Assembly: GCA_021228405.1 (NCBI GenBank)
Contig: JAJQRF010000002.1
Span: forward strand, 62,001 to 126,000
DNA from: Pyrinomonadaceae bacterium
GTDB lineage: Bacteria; Acidobacteriota; Blastocatellia; Pyrinomonadales; Pyrinomonadaceae
Direction of reading: 5' to 3'
DNA length: 64,000 nt
Part shown: piece after piece, positions 25,635-33,556 of the stretch
Numbering within the stretch: position 1 is the first letter of the stretch
Layout: every line of letters begins with the position of its first letter
Notes under the pieces: generated by a model
Databases searched by the model: none
Told to the model about the DNA's origin: nothing
Seen by the model: the letters and a program-made list of their open reading frames with translations, nothing else
Position numbers and translations under genes: made by a program

Positions 25635-26234
25635 ATGAAAATATTTATAATTTCGGCAGTTATTTTTATTTCGGTTTGCGGAGTTTTCGCGCAGGAAAAA
25701 ACTTTTTCGGCAAGTGAGGTCGCCGCACGATTTCAATCGGGCAAAGATATTTCGATCGAAAATGCAAGGATAATCGGCGACCTCGATCTGACAAATTTTC
25801 CGAACCAGATAAACGATGCCGTTTACCGCGAAAAGGGCAAAACGGCGAAAGTTTTTTCGAGTATTTTTGCGCAAAACGTTTCCTTCAAAAACGTGAAATT
25901 TGCCGGAAACGTCATCTTTTTTCGCAAAGAAGAAAACGAGAAAGAGATTTTTGAATATCGGATTCAATTCAAAAACACAGTCAAATTTGAAAATTGCACT
26001 TTTGAAAAAGATGTCAATTTTGAGCTTACAAACTTCGACAACGGCGTTTCTTTTGCAGGCTCGGTTTTCAAACAGAAACCGCTATTTATCCGCATCGGAC
26101 TGGAAAAATCCGCTGATTTTACGGGCACGGTCTTCGAGCAAAAGGCAGTTTTTCAGTTTACGCAAAATTCCGGACAAAAGACGCTTTCCGCCGCAGAATT
26201 GCAAGAACTGTTTGACAAATTAAAGGGGCACTAA
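25635..26234 (+). CDS. Secreted pentapeptide-repeat-like protein
   Basis: A 199-residue exported protein with a signal peptide (about 1-20, ending GVFAQ). The middle contains pentapeptide-type repeats A(D/N)LxX in degenerate form, such as VSFKNVKF, VKFENCTFEKDVNFE, VSFAGSVFKQK and ADFTGTVFEQKAVF, which should form a right-handed beta-helix. Such proteins serve as scaffolds or mimic DNA; here secretion argues for a surface role. The ATG at 25635 follows AAGGCAGG. It lies 22 nt before the S41 protease-like gene and is probably co-transcribed with it. Confidence 0.75.
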   Translation: MKIFIISAVIFISVCGVFAQEKTFSASEVAARFQSGKDISIENARIIGDLDLTNFPNQINDAVYREKGKTAKVFSSIFAQNVSFKNVKFAGNVIFFRKEENEKEIFEYRIQFKNTVKFENCTFEKDVNFELTNFDNGVSFAGSVFKQKPLFIRIGLEKSADFTGTVFEQKAVFQFTQNSGQKTLSAAELQELFDKLKGH

Positions 26235-26256
26235 TTTTTTGGAGAGGAATCATAAA

Positions 26257-28182
26257 ATGAAAAGATTATTATTTACAGCAATTTTTGCACTGATTTTTAC
26301 GGCAAATACGTTTTCGCAAACCGGATCGAACTTCTTCAAAGCGGTCGCAGGAAAATGGCAAGGAACACTCGAATATCAGGATTACACGTCGAACAAACGC
26401 GTCACAATGACGACTTTGCTCACGTTCAAACCTTCGGCGGACGGAAATTCGGCGGAAACTTTTACCCTTTACGACGATTTTGGGAAGGTTTATATATCGA
26501 ACGGCAAAGAGCGGATCGATACGGCGGCGAAGAAGTTTTTCGAGGACGACACGGAGTTCGCGATCGAATCCGTCGAAGACGGAAAGCTCGTGCTGACCGG
26601 CAAAACGCAGGACGGAAACACGGTCGAACCGACGCGCAAAACCATTACTTTTACGAATGATACTTTGACGATCTTAAAGGAAACGCGCACGCCCTGGACG
26701 TTTCGCCACGTTTACACATTCAAAAGAGCCGTCGAAAACAACGAATCTTTCAAAACGTTGTCAGCCGAACAATTGCGCGAAGATTTCGCCGTTTTCAAGA
26801 AAACCCTGACGACGATTCATCCGGGAATTTACCGTTATAATTCGCCCGAAAATTTGGAAAAGGAATTTGCCGCGCTCGAAGAAAAGCTCCGAAGCCCGCT
26901 GTCCGAAAGCGATTTTTTCATCCTTATCTCGCAATTTACGAACAAACTGAACTGCGGACATACTTACACCAATTTTTACAATCAAGATGAAAAACTGAAA
27001 AACAGACTCTTCAACCGCAGAAATTATTTGCCGTTTTATTTCAAGATCGTTGACGGAAAAATGCTCATCACGGAAAACGCTTCGTCGAAAAAGATTTCGG
27101 CAGGCAGTGAGATCGTAAAGATCAACGGATTTTCAGCCAAAGACATCATCGAACGGCTCTTGACCGTGACGAAAGCCGACGGCACTTCGACGCTCGAACA
27201 TCGCCTTAATTCACTCGAACTGACACGCAATGAAGCCGAATCTTACGCGCTCTTCGATTGGTATTTTCCGCTTTTTTTCCCACTGAAGGATGAGATTTTC
27301 ACCATCGAAGCAATCGATTTCGCCACGAAAAAAACGACTAATTTTCAAATTCTCGCGATGACCAAAGCCGAACGAACGGCGGAAATGGCAAAGCGTTACG
27401 GACCGACACCGACCTATGACGACGGCTGGAAATTTGAGATTCGGGAAAATTCGTTCGGGTATTTAAAGATCGACAATTCAATTACCTGGCGGCTGAAAAC
27501 GATCAAATTCGAGAAATTTCTCGCCGATGCTTTCGCCGGGCTTCGGACGAGAAACATCAAAAATCTCGTCATCGATCTGCGCGGAAACGGCGGCGGAAGT
27601 ATGGACATCGGCTTTCAACTTTCGCGTTATTTGACGAAGAAAAAGCTCGCACCATATGCCGCAAGCCGCAGATTGGTGCGAAATGTCGCGGCGCAGAAAG
27701 ATTTGCTGAAAAACATCAGCACCTACAGCGACGAATTAATCGCTTCTCTGGAAAAAGGCGTTCCGGCGAACGAGTTTCGCAAATTTGACGATAAATATTT
27801 TGAGATCGTCGGCAGAGAAAATTATCCGGCGGTCGAGCCTTACGAAAACAATTTTCGCGGAAAAGCCTTTATTATCGCGGATTCGAGCAATGCATCGGCG
27901 ACATTTCAATTTTTGGATTACGTGAAAACCAATAAACTGGCGAGCATCGTCGGGCAAACGACGGGCGGAAACCGGCAAGGCATCAACGGCGGAAATTATT
28001 TCTTTCTGAGTTTGCCGAATTCACGCGTCGAAGTCGATATTCCCGTCTATTTCCAAGCACCGCTGAAACCGCAAAAAGACGAAAGCGTGGTCCCTGACGT
28101 AATTGTCAAAAAAGATTTTAACGACATCGGAAACAATTTTGACCGCGAACTGGACACGATCAAAAAGTTAATCAAAAAGTAG
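26257..28182 (+). CDS. Secreted S41-family peptidase
   Basis: A 641-residue exported protein with a signal peptide (about 1-20, ending TFSQ). An N-terminal lipocalin-like region of about 130 residues is followed by an S41-type peptidase domain in the C-terminal half. Recognisable pieces are NLVIDLRGNGGGSMDIGFQL, IIADSSNASATFQFLDYV (putative nucleophile Ser near residue 547) and GQTTGGNRQGING. A separate PDZ domain, usual in CtpA-like peptidases, is not evident. It is likely a periplasmic protein-degrading enzyme of the C-terminal-processing or tricorn-core type. Start ATG 26257 with GGAGAGG as ribosome site. Confidence 0.82.
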   Translation: MKRLLFTAIFALIFTANTFSQTGSNFFKAVAGKWQGTLEYQDYTSNKRVTMTTLLTFKPSADGNSAETFTLYDDFGKVYISNGKERIDTAAKKFFEDDTEFAIESVEDGKLVLTGKTQDGNTVEPTRKTITFTNDTLTILKETRTPWTFRHVYTFKRAVENNESFKTLSAEQLREDFAVFKKTLTTIHPGIYRYNSPENLEKEFAALEEKLRSPLSESDFFILISQFTNKLNCGHTYTNFYNQDEKLKNRLFNRRNYLPFYFKIVDGKMLITENASSKKISAGSEIVKINGFSAKDIIERLLTVTKADGTSTLEHRLNSLELTRNEAESYALFDWYFPLFFPLKDEIFTIEAIDFATKKTTNFQILAMTKAERTAEMAKRYGPTPTYDDGWKFEIRENSFGYLKIDNSITWRLKTIKFEKFLADAFAGLRTRNIKNLVIDLRGNGGGSMDIGFQLSRYLTKKKLAPYAASRRLVRNVAAQKDLLKNISTYSDELIASLEKGVPANEFRKFDDKYFEIVGRENYPAVEPYENNFRGKAFIIADSSNASATFQFLDYVKTNKLASIVGQTTGGNRQGINGGNYFFLSLPNSRVEVDIPVYFQAPLKPQKDESVVPDVIVKKDFNDIGNNFDRELDTIKKLIKK

Positions 28183-28188
28183 AATCTA

Positions 28189-28297
28189 TCTCATAAATGA
28201 TTGGAGCGAGTTGAGAGTCCCGCCTTCAGGCGGCAAATACTCAGCAAAAAGACTTCTAAAGAAGGGACTCTCAACGCTTTAAAATTATTTATGAGAT
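28189..28297 (+). repeat. Three-stem repeated element, copy B, in a longer inverted repeat
   Basis: The outer stem GTTGAGAGTCCC (28210-28221) and GGGACTCTCAAC (28264-28275) is perfect over 12 bp. Inside are hairpins CCGCCTTCAGGCGG (28220-28233) and CTTCTAAAGAAG (28253-28264). A further outer repeat ATCTCATAAAT (28189-28199) pairs with ATTTATGAGAT (28287-28297). Confidence 0.85.
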
Positions 28298-28310
28298 GAG
28301 TTCTAATTAT

Positions 28311-28388
28311 TTGCCCGCGAAACACACGAAAATTGCGAAAAATTAAATCAAAATACTTTTTCCTTTCTGGCGTGTGTTTCGCGGGCAA
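28311..28388. repeat. Inverted repeat, CCCGCGAAACACACG type
   Basis: TTGCCCGCGAAACACACG (28311-28328) is the exact inverse of CGTGTGTTTCGCGGGCAA (28371-28388). The arm contains ACACACGAAA-like direct repeats, as in the hairpin at 29491. Confidence 0.8.
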
Positions 28389-28524
28389 ATTCTCTTTAAA
28401 AAAGTTGTGGAAAATCCTGTAAAAATAAGGCATCATATTAATTGGTTGAAGCATTTATGCTTTTTCACCCGACCGCAATGCCATTCAGTTTTTATCTTTC
28501 CCTTCCCACGTCTTCTTTAAAGCT

Positions 28525-29478
28525 ATGAAAAATTTGACGTTTTTATTGATCGCTTTCGTTTTATTTTTTTCGTCCGCATCTGCACAGGAAAATCCCGATA
28601 AAATGATCGTTCAGGGCGTTTCTTATCTGAAAGCCAAAGATTATAAAAAGGCGAATGAGATTTTTAGAGATTTGTCCGTTAAAATGCCCGATTCAGCCGA
28701 AGTTTATTACAATCTGGGCGTTTCCGAATTTCGGCTCGGCAATTTCGATAAAGCGGTCGATGCTTTGCAGGAATCTTTAAAAATCAAACCGAATTATCCG
28801 CAAGCCAATCTGTTTTTGGGATTTTCGCTCGAAAATTCCGAAAGATTTTCCGCCGCCATCGAACAATTCGATAAAGTTTTGACGGCTTTGCCCGAAAATT
28901 TCGACGCGTGGCTCGAGAAAGGCGTTTGCCAGTTTATGCTGAACGATCATCAAAACGCGGTCAAGAGCATTCAGCAGGCGATAAAGATCGAGCCTACGGC
29001 GGCTTACGGTCATCGCAAGCTTGCCGACGTTTATTTCCAGCGCGCGCTTTTTCCCGAAGCCGCCGTTTCATACAAAACCGCCGACAAGCTCGAACCGAAC
29101 GTTTATTATGTAAATTTCCGCATCGGCAGTTCCTATTACAACGACAAACGCTATCAGGAAGCCGCGCCGTTTTTCAAAAAAGCGTCGGAAATCGAACCGC
29201 ACAATCAAACCGCGCATTATATGCTCGGAAATTCTTATCTGAACGCCGAACTTTATCCGCAAGCGATCGCCGCTTTTGAAAAACTCGCCGCGATAAATCC
29301 CGAAAACGCCGACGCAATTTACGGGATCGGTGTCGCCTATCTGAAACAAAACGACCGCGAATCGGCACGCAAACAACTCGAACCGCTCCGCGCCGTAAAC
29401 TATTCGCTTTACAGTAAATTAGAAGTGGAGATCAATAAACCGCAACCGAAACTGAAACTGGCAAAACGTAAAAAGTAA
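28525..29478 (+). CDS. Secreted tetratricopeptide-repeat protein
   Basis: A 317-residue exported protein with a signal peptide (about 1-20, ending ASAQ) and about seven TPR units (for example EVYYNLGVSEFRLGNFDKAVDALQ, PQANLFLGFSLENSERFSAAIEQF, AHYMLGNSYLNAELYPQAIAAF). TPRs form protein-binding superhelices, so this is likely a periplasmic assembly or scaffold factor. It precedes the methionine-salvage genes, but a spacer-filling hairpin lies in between, and a functional link is not evident. There is no strong ribosome site before the ATG. Confidence 0.8.
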   Translation: MKNLTFLLIAFVLFFSSASAQENPDKMIVQGVSYLKAKDYKKANEIFRDLSVKMPDSAEVYYNLGVSEFRLGNFDKAVDALQESLKIKPNYPQANLFLGFSLENSERFSAAIEQFDKVLTALPENFDAWLEKGVCQFMLNDHQNAVKSIQQAIKIEPTAAYGHRKLADVYFQRALFPEAAVSYKTADKLEPNVYYVNFRIGSSYYNDKRYQEAAPFFKKASEIEPHNQTAHYMLGNSYLNAELYPQAIAAFEKLAAINPENADAIYGIGVAYLKQNDRESARKQLEPLRAVNYSLYSKLEVEINKPQPKLKLAKRKK

Positions 29479-29490
29479 GAGAAGGACTTT

Positions 29491-29570
29491 GCCCACGAAA
29501 TGCACGAAAATCACGAAAAAGAAAAATAAATTAATTGTCTTTTTTCGTTTCTTTCGTGTATTTCGTGGGC
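29491..29570. repeat. Inverted repeat, GCCCACGAAATGCACG type
   Basis: GCCCACGAAATGCACGAAAA (29491 on) pairs imperfectly with TTTCGTGTATTTCGTGGGC (ending 29570). The arms are built of short CACGAAA direct repeats. It fills the space between the TPR gene and mtnB. Confidence 0.75.
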
Positions 29571-29597
29571 AATCTTTTTTTGATAAACTTTTTGGTG

Positions 29598-30209
29598 ATG
29601 AATTTTGAAGAAACAGCGAAAAGTTTGGCGGCTTGCGGACGTGAGTTTTATCGTCGCGGCTGGGTTTTGGGAACGAGCGGAAATTTTTCCGCGCTTCTCG
29701 AAACTCAGCCGTTGCGCGTTTGCATCACCGCCAGCGGAAATGACAAAGGCGCATTAAATGAAGCGCATTTTCTGGAAATCGATGAACGGGAAAATGTTTT
29801 AAACGGCATCGGCAAACCTTCCGCCGAAACGCAGATTCATCTCGCGATTTACAAACTTTTCTCCTCCGTGCGTTCGATCTTACACACACATTCGGTTTGG
29901 GGAACGATACTTTCGGACGTAAATTTTAAGAACGGCGCAATCGAGATCGAAGGTTACGAAATGCTTAAAGGACTGGCGGGAGTGAAAACTCACGAACATA
30001 AGGAAATTTTACCGATTGTCGAAAATTCGCAAAATTACGACGAATTAAGCCGTATGATCGAAGACGTTTTGACGAAAAATCCGAACGCGCACGGCGTTTA
30101 TCTGCGCCGTCACGGACTTTATACCTGGGGCGAAGGCATTGCGGAAGCAAAGCGTCATATCGAAATTTTTGAGTTTCTCTTTGAAATTGCGGGCAGAATG
30201 TTACGATGA
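29598..30209 (+). CDS. mtnB: Methylthioribulose-1-phosphate dehydratase MtnB
   Basis: A 203-residue class II aldolase-family enzyme. It dehydrates 5-methylthioribulose 1-phosphate to a diketone in the methionine salvage pathway. Visible are the TSGNFSA substrate loop (near residue 27), zinc ligands in HTHS at His95 and His97, and the C-terminal HGLYTWG with a third His near residue 170. The ATG at 29598 follows TTTGGTG; the longer N-terminus possible from 29535 is repeat sequence and unlike the family. The stop overlaps the GNAT gene by 4 nt, so this is the first gene of an operon mtnB-GNAT-DinB-mtnD-mtnC. Confidence 0.88.
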   Translation: MNFEETAKSLAACGREFYRRGWVLGTSGNFSALLETQPLRVCITASGNDKGALNEAHFLEIDERENVLNGIGKPSAETQIHLAIYKLFSSVRSILHTHSVWGTILSDVNFKNGAIEIEGYEMLKGLAGVKTHEHKEILPIVENSQNYDELSRMIEDVLTKNPNAHGVYLRRHGLYTWGEGIAEAKRHIEIFEFLFEIAGRMLR

Positions 30210-30667
30210 TTTGCAGAATTGCGGTAAAGGAAGATTTCCCTTCTTTGGCGAAAATGCGCTGGGATTTTCGGCAGGAAAGCGGCGAGGAAATTGCCGTTGT
30301 CGGCAAGGCTGAATTTCTCGAAAAATGTGTCGATTTTTTAGCCGACCAAACGCATCTTTATACTTATTGGGTTGCCGAGATCGACGGCGATATCGTTTCG
30401 CATATTTTCGTTAATGAAGTAAAGTTAGTTCCGCGTCCGTGCCGCGTCAGCGATTCGTTTGCATATCTCACGAATGTTTACACCAAACCCGATTTTCGTC
30501 AAAAAGGAATCGGCGCGGAGCTTTTGAACGCGGTTATCGAATGGTCGAAAACGAAAGATTTTGAAATTCTGCTGGTTTATCCGAGCGAAAATTCGGTCAA
30601 TTTTTACAAGCGTTCGGGATTTCAAAGCGACGATGAAATAATGAAGCTCGTTTTACGAGATTATTGA
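30206..30667 (+). CDS. GNAT-family N-acetyltransferase
   Basis: A 153-residue protein with the GNAT acetyl-CoA motif A/B (VYTKPDFRQKGIGAELLNAVIEW, containing the R/Q-x-x-G-x-G/A loop) and a C-terminal VNFYKRSGF motif. It acetylates an unknown amine or N-terminus. It overlaps the mtnB stop by 4 nt (ATGA), so translation is coupled. Nothing in the methionine salvage pathway needs an acetyltransferase, so its presence is noteworthy. Confidence 0.85.
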   Translation: MICRIAVKEDFPSLAKMRWDFRQESGEEIAVVGKAEFLEKCVDFLADQTHLYTYWVAEIDGDIVSHIFVNEVKLVPRPCRVSDSFAYLTNVYTKPDFRQKGIGAELLNAVIEWSKTKDFEILLVYPSENSVNFYKRSGFQSDDEIMKLVLRDY

Positions 30668-30679
30668 TTTGGAGAAAAG

Positions 30680-31171
30680 ATGAGTGAAGAAGCTTGGTTA
30701 AGCGGAAAGTTGGATGGATTTTCCCCCGTGCTGATGCCGACGGCACACGCACTCGTGCAATCGATCGTCGAGTTGAAAAAGATTCAGCTGACGCACGAAG
30801 AACTTTTGGCAAAACCGCATAATGCGCCGTCCGCCGCTTTTCATCTGCGTCATATTGCCGGAAGCGTTGACCGTCTTCTGACTTATGCAAAAGGCGAAAA
30901 TCTGCGCGAAATGCAGTTTGAATTTCTAAAATTGGAAACGGCGGAAACTTCCGCACTATCCGCGGAAGAATTGATCGATCAGGCGATTTTTTCGATCCAA
31001 AACGCGCTCGAATTTTGTAAAACGGTTTCACCCGACCTTCTTTTCGAGGAAAGATTCGTCGGACGCAAAAAATTGCCGACCAACGTTTTCGGTCTGCTTT
31101 TTCACATCGCCGAACATACGGCGCGGCACGTCGGGCAAGTTATCACGACCGCAAAAATTGTGCGAAAATAA
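30680..31171 (+). CDS. DinB-family protein
   Basis: A 163-residue four-helix-bundle protein of the DinB/YfiT group, which binds a metal with a histidine triad. Two of the His positions are visible in AAFHLRHIAGSVDRLL (near residue 56) and FHIAEHTARHVGQVI (near residue 145). Members are often thiol-dependent transferases, for example with bacillithiol or mycothiol. It follows the GNAT gene after 12 nt and precedes mtnD by 17 nt, so it belongs to the salvage operon, with a possible role in handling a reactive thiol product (inference). Confidence 0.75.
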   Translation: MSEEAWLSGKLDGFSPVLMPTAHALVQSIVELKKIQLTHEELLAKPHNAPSAAFHLRHIAGSVDRLLTYAKGENLREMQFEFLKLETAETSALSAEELIDQAIFSIQNALEFCKTVSPDLLFEERFVGRKKLPTNVFGLLFHIAEHTARHVGQVITTAKIVRK

Positions 31172-31188
31172 TTTACGGAAAAATAATT

Positions 31189-31704
31189 ATGGCAATTGTC
31201 ACGATTCCCGGTAAAAATCTGGTTTTGACCGAAACGGATGAAATTAAAAACTATCTCGGCACAATCGGCATCGATTACGAACTTTGGGAAAATGTCAAAA
31301 ACGTTTCGGCGGATGCTTCGGAAGCGGAAATTCTCGAAGCATATTCCGACGAGATCGAAAAACTGAAAAGAAGCGGCGGATATGTCAGTGCCGACGCGAT
31401 TAATATCGTTCCCGGAACGCCGAATCTCGAAACGATGCTCGATAAATTTCGCCCCGAACATTGGCACGACGAGGATGAAGTTCGTTTTATCGTAAAAGGC
31501 TGCGGGATTTTTCATATCGCGCCCGAAAACGGCGACGTGACGGCTGTAAAAATGACTGCGGGCGACCTGATCCGCGTTCCGAAAGGCACGAAACATTGGT
31601 TCGATCTGGACGAAAACAAGACCGTTCGCGCGATTAGATTGTTTCAGGATACGTCGGGCTGGACACCGCATTACACCGAAAGCGGACGCGAGAAACAATA
31701 TTAA
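31189..31704 (+). CDS. mtnD: Acireductone dioxygenase MtnD
   Basis: A 171-residue cupin dioxygenase of methionine salvage. It cleaves acireductone to formate and the keto-acid precursor of methionine (iron form), or to CO, formate and methylthiopropionate (nickel form). The metal-binding set is intact: His91, His93, Glu97 (HWHDEDE) and His136 (KHWFDL). The start at ATG 31189 follows ACGGAAAAA. The stop codon TAA lies inside the left arm of a 17-19-nt inverted repeat that fills the gap up to mtnC. Confidence 0.92.
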   Translation: MAIVTIPGKNLVLTETDEIKNYLGTIGIDYELWENVKNVSADASEAEILEAYSDEIEKLKRSGGYVSADAINIVPGTPNLETMLDKFRPEHWHDEDEVRFIVKGCGIFHIAPENGDVTAVKMTAGDLIRVPKGTKHWFDLDENKTVRAIRLFQDTSGWTPHYTESGREKQY

Positions 31705-31780
31705 CAGGGATGAAAAGAAGAGAAAGAGATAAGAATTATTTTCTGTCTTTAATCCTTTTCATCCCCTTTTTCCCTGTTAA
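31701..31780. repeat. Inverted repeat filling the mtnD-mtnC gap
   Basis: TTAACAGGGATGAAAAG (31701-31717) pairs with CTTTTCATCCC...CCCTGTTAA (31756-31780), with a small bulge in the right arm. It starts at the mtnD stop codon and ends 5 nt before the mtnC ATG. Confidence 0.8.
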
Positions 31781-31785
31781 TTTTT

Positions 31786-32499
31786 ATGATTAAAGCAATT
31801 CTTCTCGATATTGAAGGCACGACCACACCGATCGATTTTGTGCATAAAACGCTATTTCCGTATGCGAAAGCAAAACTCGGCGAGTTTGTCGAAACGCATT
31901 TCAGCGCGCTTGAACCGGAGATCGAACAGCTTGAAAAGGAATATCACAAAGATTTTGCCAACCAGCTTTACGGCAGGGATTTTCGTAGCGACGCACCGGA
32001 AACTCTGGCAAATTATCTGGAATTTCTCATCGAAGTTGACCGCAAATCGACACAGCTCAAATCGATTCAGGGAAAAATCTGGCAATCGGGCTACGAATCG
32101 GGCGAGCTTGTCAGCGAGATTTTCGCCGATGTTCCGAAGGCTTTCAAGCGTTGGAAGGCAGCAGGAAAAACTATCGCCATTTTTTCTTCGGGAAGCGTCT
32201 TAGCGCAAAAACTCATCTTCAAATATTCAAATTTCGGCGATCTGAGCGGTTTTATTTCAGACTATTTCGATACTAATACCGGCGCAAAGCAAACGGGCGA
32301 AAGTTATGTGAAGATCGCGACGGCGATGAATCATCCGCAAAAAAGAGTCGCTTTTATCTCCGACGTGACGGCGGAACTCGACGCGGCAAAAATTGCCGGA
32401 CTTTGCACTTTTCTCTCTGTCCGCGAAGGTAACGGCATCGTCCAGCCGCCGATCAATCACAGCGCGATCGCTTCATTTAACGACCTGCAAAATATCTAA
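31786..32499 (+). CDS. mtnC: Enolase-phosphatase MtnC
   Basis: A 237-residue HAD-family enzyme that both enolises and dephosphorylates the diketone to give acireductone. Asp8 is the nucleophile in LLDIEGTTTPIDFV, the characteristic MtnC N-terminus, and later KQTGESYVKIA and FISDVTAELDAAKIAG supply the Lys and Asp of the HAD site. The gene is next to mtnD and mtnB, which act directly after and before it. mtnA, mtnK and mtnN are not in the window. Confidence 0.92.
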   Translation: MIKAILLDIEGTTTPIDFVHKTLFPYAKAKLGEFVETHFSALEPEIEQLEKEYHKDFANQLYGRDFRSDAPETLANYLEFLIEVDRKSTQLKSIQGKIWQSGYESGELVSEIFADVPKAFKRWKAAGKTIAIFSSGSVLAQKLIFKYSNFGDLSGFISDYFDTNTGAKQTGESYVKIATAMNHPQKRVAFISDVTAELDAAKIAGLCTFLSVREGNGIVQPPINHSAIASFNDLQNI

Positions 32500-32537
32500 G
32501 TTGGAATAATTCTCCGCCGTTGTGAGATAATTATTTT

Positions 32538-33086
32538 ATGGAAAAAAATTTAGAAACTGCAACATTAGCGGCAGGATGTTTTTGGTGCGTCGAAGCGGTT
32601 TTCGACGATTTACAAGGTGTGACGGACGTGGTGTCGGGTTATTCGGGCGGTCACACGGAAAATCCGACTTACAGAGAAGTTTGTTCGGAAACGACCGGAC
32701 ACGCGGAAGTCGTGCAGATACAATTCGACCCCGAAGTTTTGTCTTACGCCGATCTTTTAAGGGTTTTCTTTTCGGTGCACGACCCGACAACCTTGAACAG
32801 ACAGGGCAACGATGTCGGCAGTTCGTATCGTTCGGCGATCTTTTATCATTCGGACGAACAGCGGAAAACCGCCGAAGAGATCATCAAAGAAGTCAACGAA
32901 GCGAAAATTTACGACAACAGAATCGTCACGGAAGTAACCGAATTTACAAACTTTTATCCGGCGGAAGATTATCACCAGGAATATTTTGCCAATAATCCGA
33001 ATCAACCGTATTGCGCCGCCGTCGTTGCGCCGAAGGTCGCAAAGTTCAGAAAGAACTTTATTGACAGGCTTAAAAGTGGAAAGTAG
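32538..33086 (+). CDS. msrA: Peptide methionine sulfoxide reductase MsrA
   Basis: A 182-residue repair enzyme that reduces the S-form of methionine sulfoxide in proteins. The active site is GCFWC with nucleophile Cys14, and the family motifs SGYSGGH, EVVQIQFDP and DVGSSYRSAIFY are intact. The last codons and the TAG stop are part of a run of AAGTAGC heptamers, so the C-terminal KSGK is repeat-derived. It may be co-transcribed with mtnC, 38 nt upstream. Confidence 0.95.
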   Translation: MEKNLETATLAAGCFWCVEAVFDDLQGVTDVVSGYSGGHTENPTYREVCSETTGHAEVVQIQFDPEVLSYADLLRVFFSVHDPTTLNRQGNDVGSSYRSAIFYHSDEQRKTAEEIIKEVNEAKIYDNRIVTEVTEFTNFYPAEDYHQEYFANNPNQPYCAAVVAPKVAKFRKNFIDRLKSGK

Positions 33087-33129
33087 CCAGTAGCGAGTAG
33101 CGAATTTCTTTTCTCCCGCTATTCGCTAC
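33081..33129. repeat. Heptamer array and hairpin covering the msrA stop codon
   Basis: AAGTAGC, CAGTAGC and GAGTAGC are consecutive 7-nt units (33081-33101). GTAGCGAAT (33097-33105) pairs with ATTCGCTAC (33121-33129). The msrA stop TAG (33084-33086) is inside the first unit. The hairpin lies between two convergent genes and may serve as terminator for both. Confidence 0.8.
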
Positions 33130-33131
33130 TT

Positions 33132-33404
33132 TTACAGTTTTCCCCAGAGCATTAAAATTCCGATTACGATAAACGCGACGGCGACGATACGCTGAAGCCA
33201 TTCGGTCGGGATGTATTGCGACAAAACGCCGCCGAGCAACACGCCGAGCAAGGAAACCAATACTAAAGCCAGACTTGCACCGATAAAAACCGAAATTTTC
33301 GATTCGGTTTTCGCCGTCATCGTTATCACGGCAAGCTGTGTCTTATCGCCGAGTTCGGCAAGAAAAAGGGTTAAAAACGCAGTTCCGAAAACTTTCCAAT
33401 CCAT
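33132..33404 (-). CDS. Half-size TMEM165/GDT1 (UPF0016) family cation transporter
   Basis: A 90-residue membrane protein with three hydrophobic segments. It carries one ELGDKTQ signature (Glu17-Gln23) that defines the GDT1/UPF0016 family of manganese or calcium/proton exchangers. Full members have two repeats of this motif and about six helices; this one has a single repeat, so it should work as a dimer, or with another half. It lies between msrA (convergent) and an uncharacterised gene whose end is in a repeat array. Manganese export would fit with oxidative stress defence (inference). Confidence 0.85.
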   Translation of the reverse strand: MDWKVFGTAFLTLFLAELGDKTQLAVITMTAKTESKISVFIGASLALVLVSLLGVLLGGVLSQYIPTEWLQRIVAVAFIVIGILMLWGKL

Positions 33405-33406
33405 AA

Positions 33407-33556
33407 GAAATTTGCAATTTTAGATTTGCGATTTGCGATTGAAAACCTTCTGAAAATGAAGTTTTAGGAGAGCGTTAACGGCAATTTTAAGCGCAATTCG
33501 CATTTAAAATTATCAAATGAAAATCGCAAATCGGCAATCGCGAATCGCAAATTTCT
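33407..33556. repeat. Heptamer-array inverted repeat between the GDT1 gene and the 33555 gene
   Basis: GATTTGC is repeated at 33423-33436 and continues to 33440. The inverse appears as four units, AATCGCA, AATCGGC, AATCGCG and AATCGCA, at 33522-33549. Together they form a long imperfect hairpin with an 80-nt loop. The right arm contains the stop codon of the downstream (minus-strand) gene; the left arm begins 3 nt before the GDT1 start. Confidence 0.8.

Larger units (their letters stand above)
28183..28524. other. 342-nt spacer with two structured repeats
   Basis: No gene. It contains the three-stem element B inside a larger inverted repeat (28189-28297), followed by a second inverted repeat of the CCCGCGAAACACACG type (28311-28388). 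The last 130 nt probably hold the promoter of the TPR gene. Confidence 0.6.
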
